Source: DATKUA01 sp965602675
Lineage (GTDB): Bacteria; Acidobacteriota; DATKUA01
NCBI GenBank assembly: GCA_965602675.1
Contig: CBFCZO010000002.1
Location: 28,694-92,693, forward strand
DNA length: 64,000 nt
Reading direction: 5' to 3'
Below, in pieces: positions 33,826-44,200 of the stretch. The notes under the pieces are model-generated. The model was given only the letters and a program-made list of their open reading frames with translations, was not told the origin of the DNA and made no database searches. Numbering within the stretch: the stretch's first letter is position 1; every line of letters starts with the position of its first letter. The position numbers and the translations under genes are program-made.

Positions 33826-35847
33826 ATGTCTGATAAGAAGAAAAAATACGTACTTCGCGACGACGTAGCGCTGCCGAAGCCCGAGGTGGAGTTCACCTAC
33901 CGCGACGAGCTGAACGACGCGCAATTCGAAGCGGTCTCGGCTCTGGATGGGCCGGTGCTGGTGATTGCCGGAGCGGGCAGCGGCAAGACGCGAACGCTGG
34001 TTTACCGCCTCGCCTACATGGTCGAGCGGGGCATCCGGCCTGAGGAGGTCCTGCTGCTGACATTCACCCGCCGGTCGGCCGAGGAGATGCTGCGGCGTGC
34101 GGCCGGGCTTGTCAGCGGCGAATTCGGGCGGATAGAAGGCGGCACGTTTCATTCCGTCGCCGCGGCAATCCTCCGCCGGAACGCTGAAGTCATCAAATAT
34201 CCCAACAACTTCACCATACTCGATATCGCCGACAGCATGGAACTGATCGGGCGTTGCCGCTCCGCCGCCGGCATCGACTTCAAGCAACGCCGCTTCCCCC
34301 GCCGCCAGACGCTGCAGAAGCTGTTCAGCAAGGCAGTCAACAAGGACATGCCGCTGGAAATGATCGTCTATGACGATTTCCCCCACTACGTCGAGTTCAT
34401 CGAACCGATGGAGGCCATCAGGGCCGAATTCGAGAAGGTCAAGGCCGAGCGCGGCATGATGGATTTCGACGATCTGCTTATCAAGCTGATCGAGCTGCTG
34501 GAGAAAAACGAGGCGATCCGCAAGAAGCTTCAGCGGCAATACCGCTACATCATGGTCGACGAATACCAGGACACCAACCCGATGCAGGACCGCATCGTGC
34601 AACTGCTCGCCGGAGAGAAGGGCAACATCATGGTCGTCGGCGACGACAGCCAGAGCATATACGCCTTCCGCGGAGCCGACTTCCGCAACATCCTCGAATT
34701 CCCCAAGCGTTTTCCGGGCGCGCGCATCATCAAGCTGGAGGTCAATTATCGCAGCACGCAGCAGATACTAAACGTCGCCAACGCCACCATCGACAAGGCG
34801 GTTGAGAAATATACGAAGATTCTGACCGCAAAACGCGGTAGCGGCCCCAAGCCGGTGATCATCCCCGCCGAGGACGAGTCGTATCAGAGCCGCTTCATCG
34901 CTCAGAAGATGCTCGAGCACCGCGAGGAGGGCATCGAGCTGAGCCAGATGGCGGTGCTCTTCCGCTCGTCGTACCTCAGCTCCGACCTGGAGATCGAGCT
35001 GGGGCGGCGCAACATCCCCTACGTCAAGCGCGGCGGCATGCGTTTCTTCGAGAGCGCGCACATAAAGGATCTCGTGGCGCACCTGCGATTGCTCGCAAAC
35101 CCGACTGATGAGCTGGCCTGGTCGCGTTCGCTCCGCCTGATCGACGGCGTCGGACCGGCCACCATCGACATTCTGCTCGGCTCGATCCTCTCCGGACCCG
35201 AGCCGTTAGCTGCCCTGCTCAAGGCCGAGCGGCCGAAAACCGAATCGTTCCAACGCTACCGCACCCTGATGGTCGACCTCTGGCGCAGGCGCGACTCGGC
35301 ATCCCCCTCGGAGTTGCTGAGCGTCGCACACGAGTATTACGAGCCGATACTCAAGGACAGGTTCGACAACTATCCGCAGCGGATCAGGGATATCCAGCAC
35401 CTGATCGGCATCTCTAACCGCTACCGCAGCCTCTCGTCGTTCGTCACCGATCTCTCGATCGAGCCGCAGGACCGCTTCGCCGAAACCGGCGACGAGACCG
35501 ATCCCGACAGCGAGAAACTGACGATCTCAACCATCCATAGCGCCAAAGGCCTGGAGTGGCAGGTTGTCTTCCTTATCTGGGCGATCGAGGGCCGCTTCCC
35601 CAGCACCTTCAGCGTCCGAAGCGACGACCAGCTCGAGGAGGAGCGCCGCCTTTTCTACGTCTGCACCACCCGCGCCAAGGAATATCTCTACGTCACCTAC
35701 CCTATTAATATCTACGACAGACAGACGAGGGTGATGTGCCAGCCTTCCCGCTTCGTCGAGGAGTTGTCGCTCGATCTTTACGACCAGTGGGATCTGACGG
35801 AGGGACGCGACGAGGACGATGACGAGGAGGAAGGCGCTATCCACTGA
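33826..35847 (+). CDS. UvrD/PcrA-type superfamily 1A helicase
   Basis: 673 residues with SF1A motifs in order: AGAGSGKTRTL (Walker A, about 46-56), LTFTRRSAEEM (Ia), DEYQDTNPMQ (II), GDDSQSIYAFRGAD (III), VNYRST (IV), and late motifs TISTIHSAKGLEWQVVF (V) and RLFYVCTTRA (VI). It is a 3'-5' DNA helicase for repair or replication restart. The acidic C-terminus (DEDDDEEEG) is unusual. ATG 33826 is chosen over an in-frame TTG at 33787. The next gene begins 10 bases after the stop. Confidence 0.93.
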   Translation: MSDKKKKYVLRDDVALPKPEVEFTYRDELNDAQFEAVSALDGPVLVIAGAGSGKTRTLVYRLAYMVERGIRPEEVLLLTFTRRSAEEMLRRAAGLVSGEFGRIEGGTFHSVAAAILRRNAEVIKYPNNFTILDIADSMELIGRCRSAAGIDFKQRRFPRRQTLQKLFSKAVNKDMPLEMIVYDDFPHYVEFIEPMEAIRAEFEKVKAERGMMDFDDLLIKLIELLEKNEAIRKKLQRQYRYIMVDEYQDTNPMQDRIVQLLAGEKGNIMVVGDDSQSIYAFRGADFRNILEFPKRFPGARIIKLEVNYRSTQQILNVANATIDKAVEKYTKILTAKRGSGPKPVIIPAEDESYQSRFIAQKMLEHREEGIELSQMAVLFRSSYLSSDLEIELGRRNIPYVKRGGMRFFESAHIKDLVAHLRLLANPTDELAWSRSLRLIDGVGPATIDILLGSILSGPEPLAALLKAERPKTESFQRYRTLMVDLWRRRDSASPSELLSVAHEYYEPILKDRFDNYPQRIRDIQHLIGISNRYRSLSSFVTDLSIEPQDRFAETGDETDPDSEKLTISTIHSAKGLEWQVVFLIWAIEGRFPSTFSVRSDDQLEEERRLFYVCTTRAKEYLYVTYPINIYDRQTRVMCQPSRFVEELSLDLYDQWDLTEGRDEDDDEEEGAIH

Positions 35848-35857
35848 GGAGCGGCGC

Positions 35858-36403
35858 ATGGAGCAGCAGGCGGAAGAAAAAGGAATCCTCGCGGTAATCA
35901 CAGGCGACGGCAAGGGCAAGACCACCAGCGCGATCGGCACCGCCGTGCGCGCCATCGGTTACGGCCACAAGGTGATCATGATCCAGTTCATCAAGGGCGA
36001 CTGGCACTACGGCGAAATCGACGGCATCGGGCGGCTGGCGCCCGACTTCGTGCTCGAGCGTGCAGGCCTCGGCTTCTACAAGATCATGGGCGACGACAGG
36101 CCCGAGGAGGCTCACAAGGAGGCGGCCCACAAGGGCCTCGAGCGCGCTGAACAGGTCATCACCTCGGGCGAATACCAGCTCGTGATCCTCGATGAGATCA
36201 ACAACGCCGTGAAGGAGGGCCTGCTGACGATCGAGCAGGTTCTGGAGGTGGTCGACAAGAAGCCGCCCCTGCTTCACCTCATTCTCACCGGTCGCGATGC
36301 CCACCCGAAGCTGATTGAGAAAGCGGATCTTGTGAGCGAAGTCCGCGAGTTAAAGCATCCCTTTAAGAAAGGCATCCTGGCGCAGAAGGGGTTCGATTTC
36401 TAG
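35858..36403 (+). CDS. cobO: Corrinoid adenosyltransferase (CobA/BtuR type)
   Basis: A 181-residue P-loop enzyme that transfers the adenosyl group from ATP to cob(I)alamin-type corrinoids. The unusual P-loop GDGKGKTTSAIG is at about 15-26, with IQFIKGDWHYGE and VILDEINNAVKEGLL following, as in CobA/BtuR. GAGGAGC upstream supports ATG 35858. It supplies coenzyme B12 for enzymes such as methylmalonyl-CoA mutase, matching the epimerase at 7642. It is probably cotranscribed with the helicase. Confidence 0.94.
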   Translation: MEQQAEEKGILAVITGDGKGKTTSAIGTAVRAIGYGHKVIMIQFIKGDWHYGEIDGIGRLAPDFVLERAGLGFYKIMGDDRPEEAHKEAAHKGLERAEQVITSGEYQLVILDEINNAVKEGLLTIEQVLEVVDKKPPLLHLILTGRDAHPKLIEKADLVSEVRELKHPFKKGILAQKGFDF

Positions 36404-37218
36404 GTCACCCGCCTTGCGAAGCGGAAGAAACCGCTGAGTCTTGAGCTGAATTGTGGCGAGCCGGGATCGAGCGATTCCCGTTGTACACAGCCGTTGCTCA
36501 TCGAGGCATGGATCAGAGAAGCCCCGCCGATCGAGATCGCCATGTGGTCGATCCGTTCTTTCTCCGCGAAGAACAGCAGATCGCCCGCTTGAAGGCTTTC
36601 CCAGTTCCGGGATACCTCCAGTTCCTGCCCTTCGCCCGCCTGCTGGAAGGAATTCCTCGGCAACAGAACGCCGTGCAGTCGGAAGATCAACTGCGTCAGG
36701 CCGCTGCAGTCCACCGCCAGCGATGAAGTGCCGCCCCATGAATAAGGGATACCCATGTATGCTTTGGCAAGGGATCTGACATTTTCCGGGCTGGGAGTGG
36801 GCAGCTTGCCGGCCTCCAGGCAAATCCGTGAAGGCAACCAGCCTTTGGTGCCGTCGGGGAGAAGAACTTCTGCCCACTCTCCATCCCCACCGACCCTTAT
36901 CAGCCGGCTGCCGTCGGTGACGATCATCAGGGTCTCGGCGCCGGGCATCGGTTGCGACTGGCAGCGTGCTATAAGCGTCCTGGCGATTATCGGTTCTTCA
37001 CTTGTAAACAACGCGTTGTCTTTACCGATGAGGGCCAGCGAGCCTTGCTGAATCCAGCCTCGCGATCCCTCGTCGAAACGGCAGTGCAGCCAGCGGCCCC
37101 GCTCCTCCTCTATCTCTACCGCATGGCCCAGGAGCGCCTGGCTAAATAGCTCGGAGCGTTGATCGGGCTCGACCCGGATGTTGGCTACCGCTGATCTGAC
37201 GAGTGCGTCTGTGCGCAT
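36400..37218 (-). CDS. NlpC/P60 peptidase with SH3 domains
   Basis: 272 residues: an N-terminal SH3 region (1-70, with WLHCRF and GWIQQGSL), a second SH3-like part (about 70-135), and a C-terminal NlpC/P60 domain (about 145-270) with catalytic Cys in DCSGLTQLIF, His in DHMAIS and a late HASMSN. It would cut gamma-D-Glu-diamino acid bonds in wall peptides, as YkfC-type enzymes do. No signal peptide is visible, suggesting intracellular recycling or an unconventional route. Its end overlaps the cobO stop on the other strand. Confidence 0.9.
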   Translation of the reverse strand: MRTDALVRSAVANIRVEPDQRSELFSQALLGHAVEIEEERGRWLHCRFDEGSRGWIQQGSLALIGKDNALFTSEEPIIARTLIARCQSQPMPGAETLMIVTDGSRLIRVGGDGEWAEVLLPDGTKGWLPSRICLEAGKLPTPSPENVRSLAKAYMGIPYSWGGTSSLAVDCSGLTQLIFRLHGVLLPRNSFQQAGEGQELEVSRNWESLQAGDLLFFAEKERIDHMAISIGGASLIHASMSNGCVQRESLDPGSPQFSSRLSGFFRFARRVT

Positions 37219-37294
37219 GGGCGGAGTCTAGCACAACTGCCTGTAGCCTGATACTGCTGGACCGCACTCGCGCTGGTCGGTAGAATCCGGTGAC

Positions 37295-37900
37295 ATGGCA
37301 GACAGTTTACCGAAGATTATTCTGGCCTCGGCCTCACCACGCCGGGCTGAACTGCTACGTGGAATTGGCGTGAAATTCGAGATTCGGCCGGTTGAGGTGG
37401 ACGAGAAACCGCGTAATCGCGAGCCGCCGCGCGAGTTCGCGCTAAGAATGGCGTCTGAGAAGGCGGAGGGGGGCCGAAAAGCCGGGGATGAGCTCGTCAT
37501 CGGTTGCGACACGGTGGTTGTTGTAGACGAAAACATCCTCGGCAAACCTGGTGATGCCGGAGAGGCCCGGGCGATGCTCAGAATGCTGAGCGGCAGAAGT
37601 CATAAAGTGATAACTGCGGTCGCTGTTGCAGGCGACCGGCTGATCGTTGATTGCGCAGAAACCACAGTGGAATTCGGTCCTCTCGATGAAGAGAAAATCG
37701 CCTGGTACGTGGATTCAGGCGAGCCGATGGACAAGGCCGGCGCCTACGGCATTCAAGGCCTGGCGGCTGTCTTCGTACGCCGCATCGATGGCCCTTACGA
37801 CAACGTCGTCGGCCTGCCGGTGAACCTGTTGGCGCGCCTGTTGCAAAGCATCGGATACATGATGGTTGACTTGATCAGGCACGATCGGGATAAAGTGTAA
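37295..37900 (+). CDS. maf: Maf nucleotide pyrophosphatase
   Basis: 201 residues of the Maf family with ILASASPRRAELL (about 8-20), GCDTVVVVDENILGKP (about 69-84) and DKAGAYGIQG (about 146-155). Maf hydrolyses non-canonical or selected nucleoside triphosphates to monophosphates. It lies divergently from the NlpC/P60 gene and is the only plus-strand gene between 36.4 and 57.6 kb. Confidence 0.93.
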   Translation: MADSLPKIILASASPRRAELLRGIGVKFEIRPVEVDEKPRNREPPREFALRMASEKAEGGRKAGDELVIGCDTVVVVDENILGKPGDAGEARAMLRMLSGRSHKVITAVAVAGDRLIVDCAETTVEFGPLDEEKIAWYVDSGEPMDKAGAYGIQGLAAVFVRRIDGPYDNVVGLPVNLLARLLQSIGYMMVDLIRHDRDKV

Positions 37901-37926
37901 TAGGGTTCCAGGGGATTGCGAGAAAT

Positions 37927-38523
37927 CTAGTCTTCTTCGGATCGTCCCACTATCACTTTCGCAGGGCGAATCAGGGTATCGCCGGCTATATAGCCGCGCT
38001 GCAGTTCTTCGAGGACGATTCCACCCATCTCTCGAGGGGCTTCACGCGTCATAACCGCCTCATGACGCTCAGGGTCGAAAGGCTGATCCACGGCAATCAT
38101 TTTTTCCACGCCGAGTTTACCGAGCCGGGCGAGCAGGTCGTCGCGGGTCAGTTTCACGCCTTCCAGGAGAGACTTGTTTTCCTCAGTCTCTTCCGCGGAA
38201 ACAAGCGCTGCATCAAGGTGATCCATTACGCCGAGCAGTATTTCAGCCAAGCGGTGTTTTTCTTGCTGCAGCCGGCGCTCCATCTCATCGGTGAGCCGGC
38301 GCCTGAAAGAAGATTGTTCATTCTCAAGCTGTTGCAGCCGTTCCTTGAGCTTTTCTTTCTGCGTCTCCATTTGAAGCTGCAACTGTTCCACATAGCTGGG
38401 CAGATCGCTCCTGCGCGGCGCACGCTCGCCTTCCTTCTTTTCTCCGGTCTCTTTGCGGGCCCAGAAGCGCTTGTCAGAAACCTTGAATTCCGGCTCGCCT
38501 TCGGGAGTCTTTATTTCATCCAT
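37927..38523 (-). CDS. grpE: GrpE, nucleotide exchange factor of DnaK
   Basis: 198 residues: a long N-terminal coiled coil (about 40-110, rich in Glu, Gln and Lys) and a C-terminal beta domain ending with GEE-like GGIVLEELQRGYIAGDTLIRPAKVIVG. That end segment is the GrpE signature. It promotes ADP release from DnaK. The coiled coil is relatively long and DnaK is not adjacent; instead the gene follows recJ with a 3-base gap. Confidence 0.9.
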   Translation of the reverse strand: MDEIKTPEGEPEFKVSDKRFWARKETGEKKEGERAPRRSDLPSYVEQLQLQMETQKEKLKERLQQLENEQSSFRRRLTDEMERRLQQEKHRLAEILLGVMDHLDAALVSAEETEENKSLLEGVKLTRDDLLARLGKLGVEKMIAVDQPFDPERHEAVMTREAPREMGGIVLEELQRGYIAGDTLIRPAKVIVGRSEED

Positions 38524-38526
38524 AAG

Positions 38527-40230
38527 TCAATCGCCGGTTTTCTTAAATGACTTGATTTCCAGCTCGAGGTTCCTCTCGTTACGCCAGTTATTAAAAAAGA
38601 TGCTGTAAATCAGATCGATGAAATCACCCTCGCGCAGATCGGCCATCTCAGCAGCCATGTTCCACGCCAGAGCGGTCATGTATTTGCCGCCCTGCTCCAG
38701 TCTCAATTTCACATGCTTCTCTTTCAGAATTCGCGGCTGGAGCGCTATCCTGACGCTTTTAGCCAACAGCAATGGATTCGGATTGCCGTAGCCGAGAGGC
38801 TCGAAGAAGGCGAACTGCTCTTCGAAATCTTCATCGATATCCGAGAAAGAGGCCTCCGCGTCGATGGCGAATTCCTGCTGCAAATCGCTGTCCTTTAGCT
38901 TGGAGAGGGCCACCTTTTCCAAACGTCGCCTCATCTCCGGGATGAGCCCCGCCGGCAACTCGAAACCCGCAGCCATCGCATGGCCGCCGAAACGGTTCAT
39001 CAGGTCCTCACACTCCGCCAGTGCTTCCAGCAAGTGGAATCCGGTAATGCTTCTGCCGGAGCCGATTCCAAGCCCCTCCTCGATGGCGATTGCCAACGCA
39101 GGGCGGCGATAGTTGTCGACAAGTTTGGACGCAACTATGCCCACTATTCCTTTGTGCCAGCGCTCGTCACCGAGCACCAGGATCTTCTGTGAGCTCATTT
39201 CCGGCTGATTCTCTATTGCTTCGATCGCCTGCTCGACCATGCTGTCCACAAGTCGCTGGCGCTCCCGGTTGAGGGTATCCATGGTGTTGGCGATATCGTC
39301 GGCCTGGGAGCGCTTGCGCGTGAAGAAGAGATCCATCGCGATGTCCTGGCGCCCGAAGCGGCCCATGGCGTTGATCCTTGGCGCGAGGCGGTAGCTGACG
39401 TCGTAAGCCGTAATGTCGGAATTGGCGAGGCCGGTGATATCAATCAGAGCTCGCAGGCCGATGTTCGGCGTGCCGGGCAGCAGTTGCAGGCCGTGGTGCG
39501 CGATAATCCTGTTCTCATCGACCAGCGGCACAACATCAGCGACGGTGCCGATGGCGCACATCCTCAGTAGCGACGGTAACTGCGGCTCCTCGTTGCAGTG
39601 CTGCTGCAGCGCGAGGATCAGCTTCATCGCGACACCCACACCGGCCAGGTCTTTGAACGGGTAGTTGCAGTCGCGTCTGTGCGGATCGAGGATGGCGACG
39701 GCGGCGGGAATCTTGTCCTCCGGCTGGTGGTGATCAGTGATTACTGTGTCGATTCCCAACGAAGCGGCGTAATCGACGGCTTCCACCGAAGTGATTCCGC
39801 AATCGCAGGTGATCAGTAGCGTCGCGCCTCGCTGCCGGGCCACCTCTACTCCATCGTTTCGCAGTCCGTAGCCTTCTTCGAGGCGATTAGGTATGAAGTG
39901 GGTGACTTCGGTGCCCATGGATTTCAACGTGTGAACCAGGATCGCTGTCGATGTAAGACCGTCAGTGTCGAAATCGCCGTGTATCAGTATCTTTTCGCGG
40001 TCACGTAGAGCCTTGATGGTTCGCTCGACGGCCTTGTCCATGTCCAGCATGAGGAAAGGATCGTGGAGCTGATCGAGCGAAGGCTTGAGGAATTTCTCGG
40101 CTTCTTGTGAGTCGGCTATTCCGCGGGCGCTGAGGATTCTTGCGATAACGGGATGGATTTCCAGCTCGACGCTAAGCTGCTCGGCCAACTCTTGCGAGTA
40201 TTCAACAAAGGAATAGCGCCAATGGGTCAT
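38527..40230 (-). CDS. recJ: Single-stranded-DNA exonuclease RecJ
   Basis: 567 residues with the DHH phosphoesterase motifs: GDFDTDGLTST, CDCGITSVEAV, TDHHQPED and INAMGRFG, followed by DHHA1 (GSGRSITGFHLLEAL, FGGHAMAAGF) and a C-terminal OB domain. It degrades 5' ends of single-stranded DNA in recombination and repair. ATG 40230 is preferred because GGGGTG precedes it and because the in-frame start at 40338 would overlap accA. Confidence 0.94.
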   Translation of the reverse strand: MTHWRYSFVEYSQELAEQLSVELEIHPVIARILSARGIADSQEAEKFLKPSLDQLHDPFLMLDMDKAVERTIKALRDREKILIHGDFDTDGLTSTAILVHTLKSMGTEVTHFIPNRLEEGYGLRNDGVEVARQRGATLLITCDCGITSVEAVDYAASLGIDTVITDHHQPEDKIPAAVAILDPHRRDCNYPFKDLAGVGVAMKLILALQQHCNEEPQLPSLLRMCAIGTVADVVPLVDENRIIAHHGLQLLPGTPNIGLRALIDITGLANSDITAYDVSYRLAPRINAMGRFGRQDIAMDLFFTRKRSQADDIANTMDTLNRERQRLVDSMVEQAIEAIENQPEMSSQKILVLGDERWHKGIVGIVASKLVDNYRRPALAIAIEEGLGIGSGRSITGFHLLEALAECEDLMNRFGGHAMAAGFELPAGLIPEMRRRLEKVALSKLKDSDLQQEFAIDAEASFSDIDEDFEEQFAFFEPLGYGNPNPLLLAKSVRIALQPRILKEKHVKLRLEQGGKYMTALAWNMAAEMADLREGDFIDLIYSIFFNNWRNERNLELEIKSFKKTGD

Positions 40231-40276
40231 CGGCACCCCGAAAATAATATTGATATGCAGGAATCGCCGATGGGCC

Positions 40277-41239
40277 TCAACCGAGAGCTTCTTCGATAAC
40301 AACGCCCATTTTACGGAACTTGCTGAAGCGATCCTCAATCAGCTCATTCTGACTGAGTTTTTTGAGCTCCTGCAGATCGTTGTATAGATACTCTGACAAG
40401 ATCCCCGCCATCTGGGCGTGATCCGTATGAGCCCCGCCGGCCGGCTCGGGGATTATCTTGTCTACCACTTCCAATTCCAATAGGTCCTTCGACGAGAGCC
40501 TCATCGCGTCGGCAGCCTCAGGGGCATGGCTCGCGTCTTTCCAGAGAATGGCCGCGCAACCCTCGGGAGTGATCACCGAGTATATGGAGTTCTCCAGCAT
40601 ATTAACTCGATTGCCGATGGCTATCGCCAGTGCTCCACCGCTGCCGCCCTCGCCGGTAACGGTGACTAAAATCGGCACCGTCAACTTACCCATCTCCCGC
40701 AGGTTGTAGGCTATCGCCTCGGCCTGCCCCCTTTCCTCGGCGCCGATACCGGGGTAGGCGCCGGGCGTGTCGACAAGGGTGAGTATCGGGCGGCCGAATT
40801 TCTCCGCGATGCGCATGGTGCGCAGAGCCTTGCGGTAGCCCTCCGGGCGAGGCATCCCGAAGTTGCAGTGGAGTTTTTCTTTGGTGTCCCTGCCCTTCTG
40901 GTGGCCGATTATACAAACCGGTTCATCGCGGAAAAAACCAAAGCCGGCGACAATTGCGTGGTCGTCGGCATAGCGACGATCACCGTGTATTTCGAAAAAG
41001 TCGTCGATTAGTAGATTTATGTAATCGTAGGTGTAAGGGCGGCCGGGGGCTCGTGCCAATAGGGTTCTTTCCCAACGGGTAAGCCCTGAGAAAACCTCTT
41101 TACGCTTTTCACTGAGTTCGGAGCGAAGCTGCTCGATCTGTTCCTGGCGTTGACGGGACTCCGGGTAGCTCTCAAGCTCGCTGATTCGCTCCTCGAGCTC
41201 GGCTAACGGCCTCTCGAATTCGCCTGCTATCTTTCTCAA
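40277..41239 (-). CDS. accA: Acetyl-CoA carboxylase carboxyltransferase subunit alpha
   Basis: 320 residues. It carries the carboxyltransferase alpha signature (GHQKGRDTKEKLHCNFGMPRPEGYRKA split over about 129-155, TLVDTPGAYPG, GEGGSGGALAIAIGN). With AccD it transfers carboxyl from biotin to acetyl-CoA to start fatty acid synthesis; accD is not in this window. It lies 46 bases upstream of recJ and about 50 bases downstream of dnaE, the latter a common neighbour. Confidence 0.95.
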   Translation of the reverse strand: MRKIAGEFERPLAELEERISELESYPESRQRQEQIEQLRSELSEKRKEVFSGLTRWERTLLARAPGRPYTYDYINLLIDDFFEIHGDRRYADDHAIVAGFGFFRDEPVCIIGHQKGRDTKEKLHCNFGMPRPEGYRKALRTMRIAEKFGRPILTLVDTPGAYPGIGAEERGQAEAIAYNLREMGKLTVPILVTVTGEGGSGGALAIAIGNRVNMLENSIYSVITPEGCAAILWKDASHAPEAADAMRLSSKDLLELEVVDKIIPEPAGGAHTDHAQMAGILSEYLYNDLQELKKLSQNELIEDRFSKFRKMGVVIEEALG

Positions 41240-41290
41240 TATAAAGCCTCTCCGAAGTGCACGGATATTAGCAAACCGGATGAAGCAGCG

Positions 41291-44200
41291 TCAAGGAGAC
41301 GCTATCTCAGGTGTGTCGTAAGTGATTCTTATATTATCATCCCCCACGAGCTGCTGAAGGCGCGCCACCACGCCGTTGGTGGCTTTTATGTTGTAATAGC
41401 CGCCTGCAGATACCTCGACGTCGAACTCTCCCTTTTTCCTCAGCCTGATCTGCAATGCGGAGGAACCCCGGTTACCGCGGACGATCTCGATCAGCTCTCC
41501 GACGACTATTTCCTCCACCGAATCCATGTCTATGGTCAGCTTGACCGCTTTGGGATCCTTCGGGCGGACTTGAGAGAGCGGCACGATGCTGGTGGCCACC
41601 AGCCTGGCGTTTTCCGAGTCGTTTTCGGCGCGCCCTGTCACCAGGATAACCTCGTCGTTGTCCAGACGGCGGGCCGTGTCATCGAATACATCCGGAAAAA
41701 CGACGGTTTCAACGCTTCCCGTGTCGTCCTCAAGCTGGAAAACCGCCATCGGCTTGCCCATCTTGGTTCTCATCCGGCGCATGCCTGTGATTATCCCGCC
41801 GACGGTCACAACCTCGCGGTTTTTCTCCTGCAACTGTTCGATTTTCGCGCTGGTGTTGGCTGCCAGCAGATCCTCGAACTGCTTCAAGGGATGCCCGCTG
41901 ATGTAGAATCCGAGTACCTCCTTTTCGTTGGCCAGCCTCGTTTTCTCAGACCAATCGTCTACATTCGGAAGCTCCGCGCTCACCGAAGCAGTCGCCACAT
42001 CGGCCGAACCGAAGAGGCTCTCCTGACCCGATATGCGGTCGCGAAGCGCTTTCTGACCCGATTCGAAAGCCTTGTCGATCACGGCTTGGAGCTGGGAACG
42101 GAAGGCACCGAAGCTGTCCATGCTGCCTGACTTTATCAATGCTTCCACCACGCGCTTGTTGACGGCCCGTAGGTCGGCGAGCTCGCAGAAGCGGAAAATG
42201 CTGTCGAAGGGGCCATTCGCCTCGCGCGACTGAACGATGGATTCGATCGCGTTTCTGCCGATACCCTTTATGGCACCCATTCCGAAACGTATCGATTCGC
42301 CCTCGACTGCAAAATGGGCAAAGCTCTTATTGACGTCGGGGGGTAGGATTTCTATGCCCATGTCGCGGCATTCGCCCAGATTTCGCTTTATCTTGTCGGT
42401 GTTCTCCATGTCGCTGCTGAGCAGCGCTGCCATGAAGAAGTGGGGATAGTGAGCCTTAAGGTACGCGGTTTGGTAGGCGATCAGAGCATAAGCGGTCGAG
42501 TGAGATTTGTTGAAGCCATAGCCGGAAAAGTAGGCCATAAGCTCGAACACCTCTTCGGCCTTGTTGTTGGATATCCCCCGCTCGACGGAGCCCTTGAGGA
42601 AATGAGACCGCTGCTGCGCCATCAATTTCTTTTTCTTCTTACCCATCGCGCGGCGGAGCAGGTCGGCCTCCCCCAGGCTGAAACCCGCAAGGCGACTGGC
42701 GATCTGCATCACCTGCTCCTGATAAAGGATGATGCCGAACGTCTCCTCGGTGATTTCCTCCATCTCCGGCAACAGGTATTCGACTTTCGTCTTGCGGTGC
42801 CGGCGCTTGATGTAATCGTCGATCAGGCCTCCCTTGATCGGCCCGGGCCGGTAAAGGGCGTTGAGTGCGCTGAGATCCTCCAACCGCTCCGGTTTCATCC
42901 GCATCAGGATGTCCCGCATGCCGGAGCTCTCGAACTGGAAGATGCCGCATGTCCTGCCGTCGCTGAGAAGTTTGTACGTTTTCTTGTCGTCGAGAGGGAG
43001 CTTCTCGATATCAATTTCCTGGCCTGTCGCCTCCCGGATGGCATCGACCGTATCCTGAATGACAGTCAGGGTGCGCAAACCGAGGAAATCCATCTTGATC
43101 AGACCGATTGATTCCACGTCGGTCATATCGTACTGGGTGGTGATTTCGTCTTTACTGCTCTTGTACAGCGGCAGGTAGTGAGGAAGTGGCTTGGGTGCGA
43201 TCACCACGCCAGCCGCGTGGGTGGAGGCGTGGCGGGTCAGGCCCTCGAGCCTGCGGGCGATGTCGATGACGCTCCTGATTTGCGGATTGGTTTTATACAG
43301 TTCTGCGAGATCCGGCGACTCCTTCAGGGCTCTGTCGATGGTCACCCCGAGTTCCATCGGCACGAGCTTGGCAACGCGATCGACCTCCGCGTAAGGAACC
43401 TCCATCACTCTGCCGACGTCCCTGATTGCGTTGCGGGCCGCCAGCGTGCCGAAGGTAATGATCTGCGAGACGTTCTTCCAGCCGTATTTGTCCCTGACGT
43501 AATCGATCACCTCCCCTCGGCGGCGCATGCAGAAATCGATGTCGAAGTCCGGCATGGTAACGCGCTCGGGATTGATGAAGCGCTCGAACAGAAGGTTGAA
43601 GCGGATCGGATCGATGCCGGTGATCCCGAGGGAGTAAGCAACCAGGCTGCCAGCGCCCGAGCCGCGGCCCGGCCCCACGGGAATGCCCTTCTCCATGGCG
43701 AAGCGGATGAAATCCCAGACGATCAGGAAGTAGCCGCTGAAACCGGTCTGCTCGATCATTGCAATCTCGGCGTCAAGACGCTCCTTGTAGTCCTCCTCGG
43801 TGGCCTGCACTTCGCCGTCGTTGATTGACCTGCGTATCTCGGGCAACCTGTTCTCGAAACCCTCGCGCGTCGTCTTCTCGAAGTAGCTTTCGATTGTCTG
43901 GCCTTCGGGAACGTCATAACACGGCAGGTGATACTCATCGAATTTCATGTCGAAATTGCAGAGCTCGGCGATCCTCAGGGTGTTCTCCAGTGCTTCTTCA
44001 TACTTGGCGCCGAAAACCTCTGCCATCTCGTCGCCCGACTTGAGATAGTACTGATCGGAGGTGTAGCGAAGCCTGTTTTCGTCGCTGATGGTTTTCCCGG
44101 TACCAATGCATAGTAAGGCGTCGTGTGCTTCGGCATCGCTGGCGAGGATGTAATGGCAGTCATTCGTTGCAACGAGTGGTATGCCGTGCTTCGCGGCGAT

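Noticed and set aside
33799..34602. 267-residue minus-strand open frame
   Set aside because: Lies wholly opposite the UvrD-type helicase, whose motifs are clear in the plus strand.
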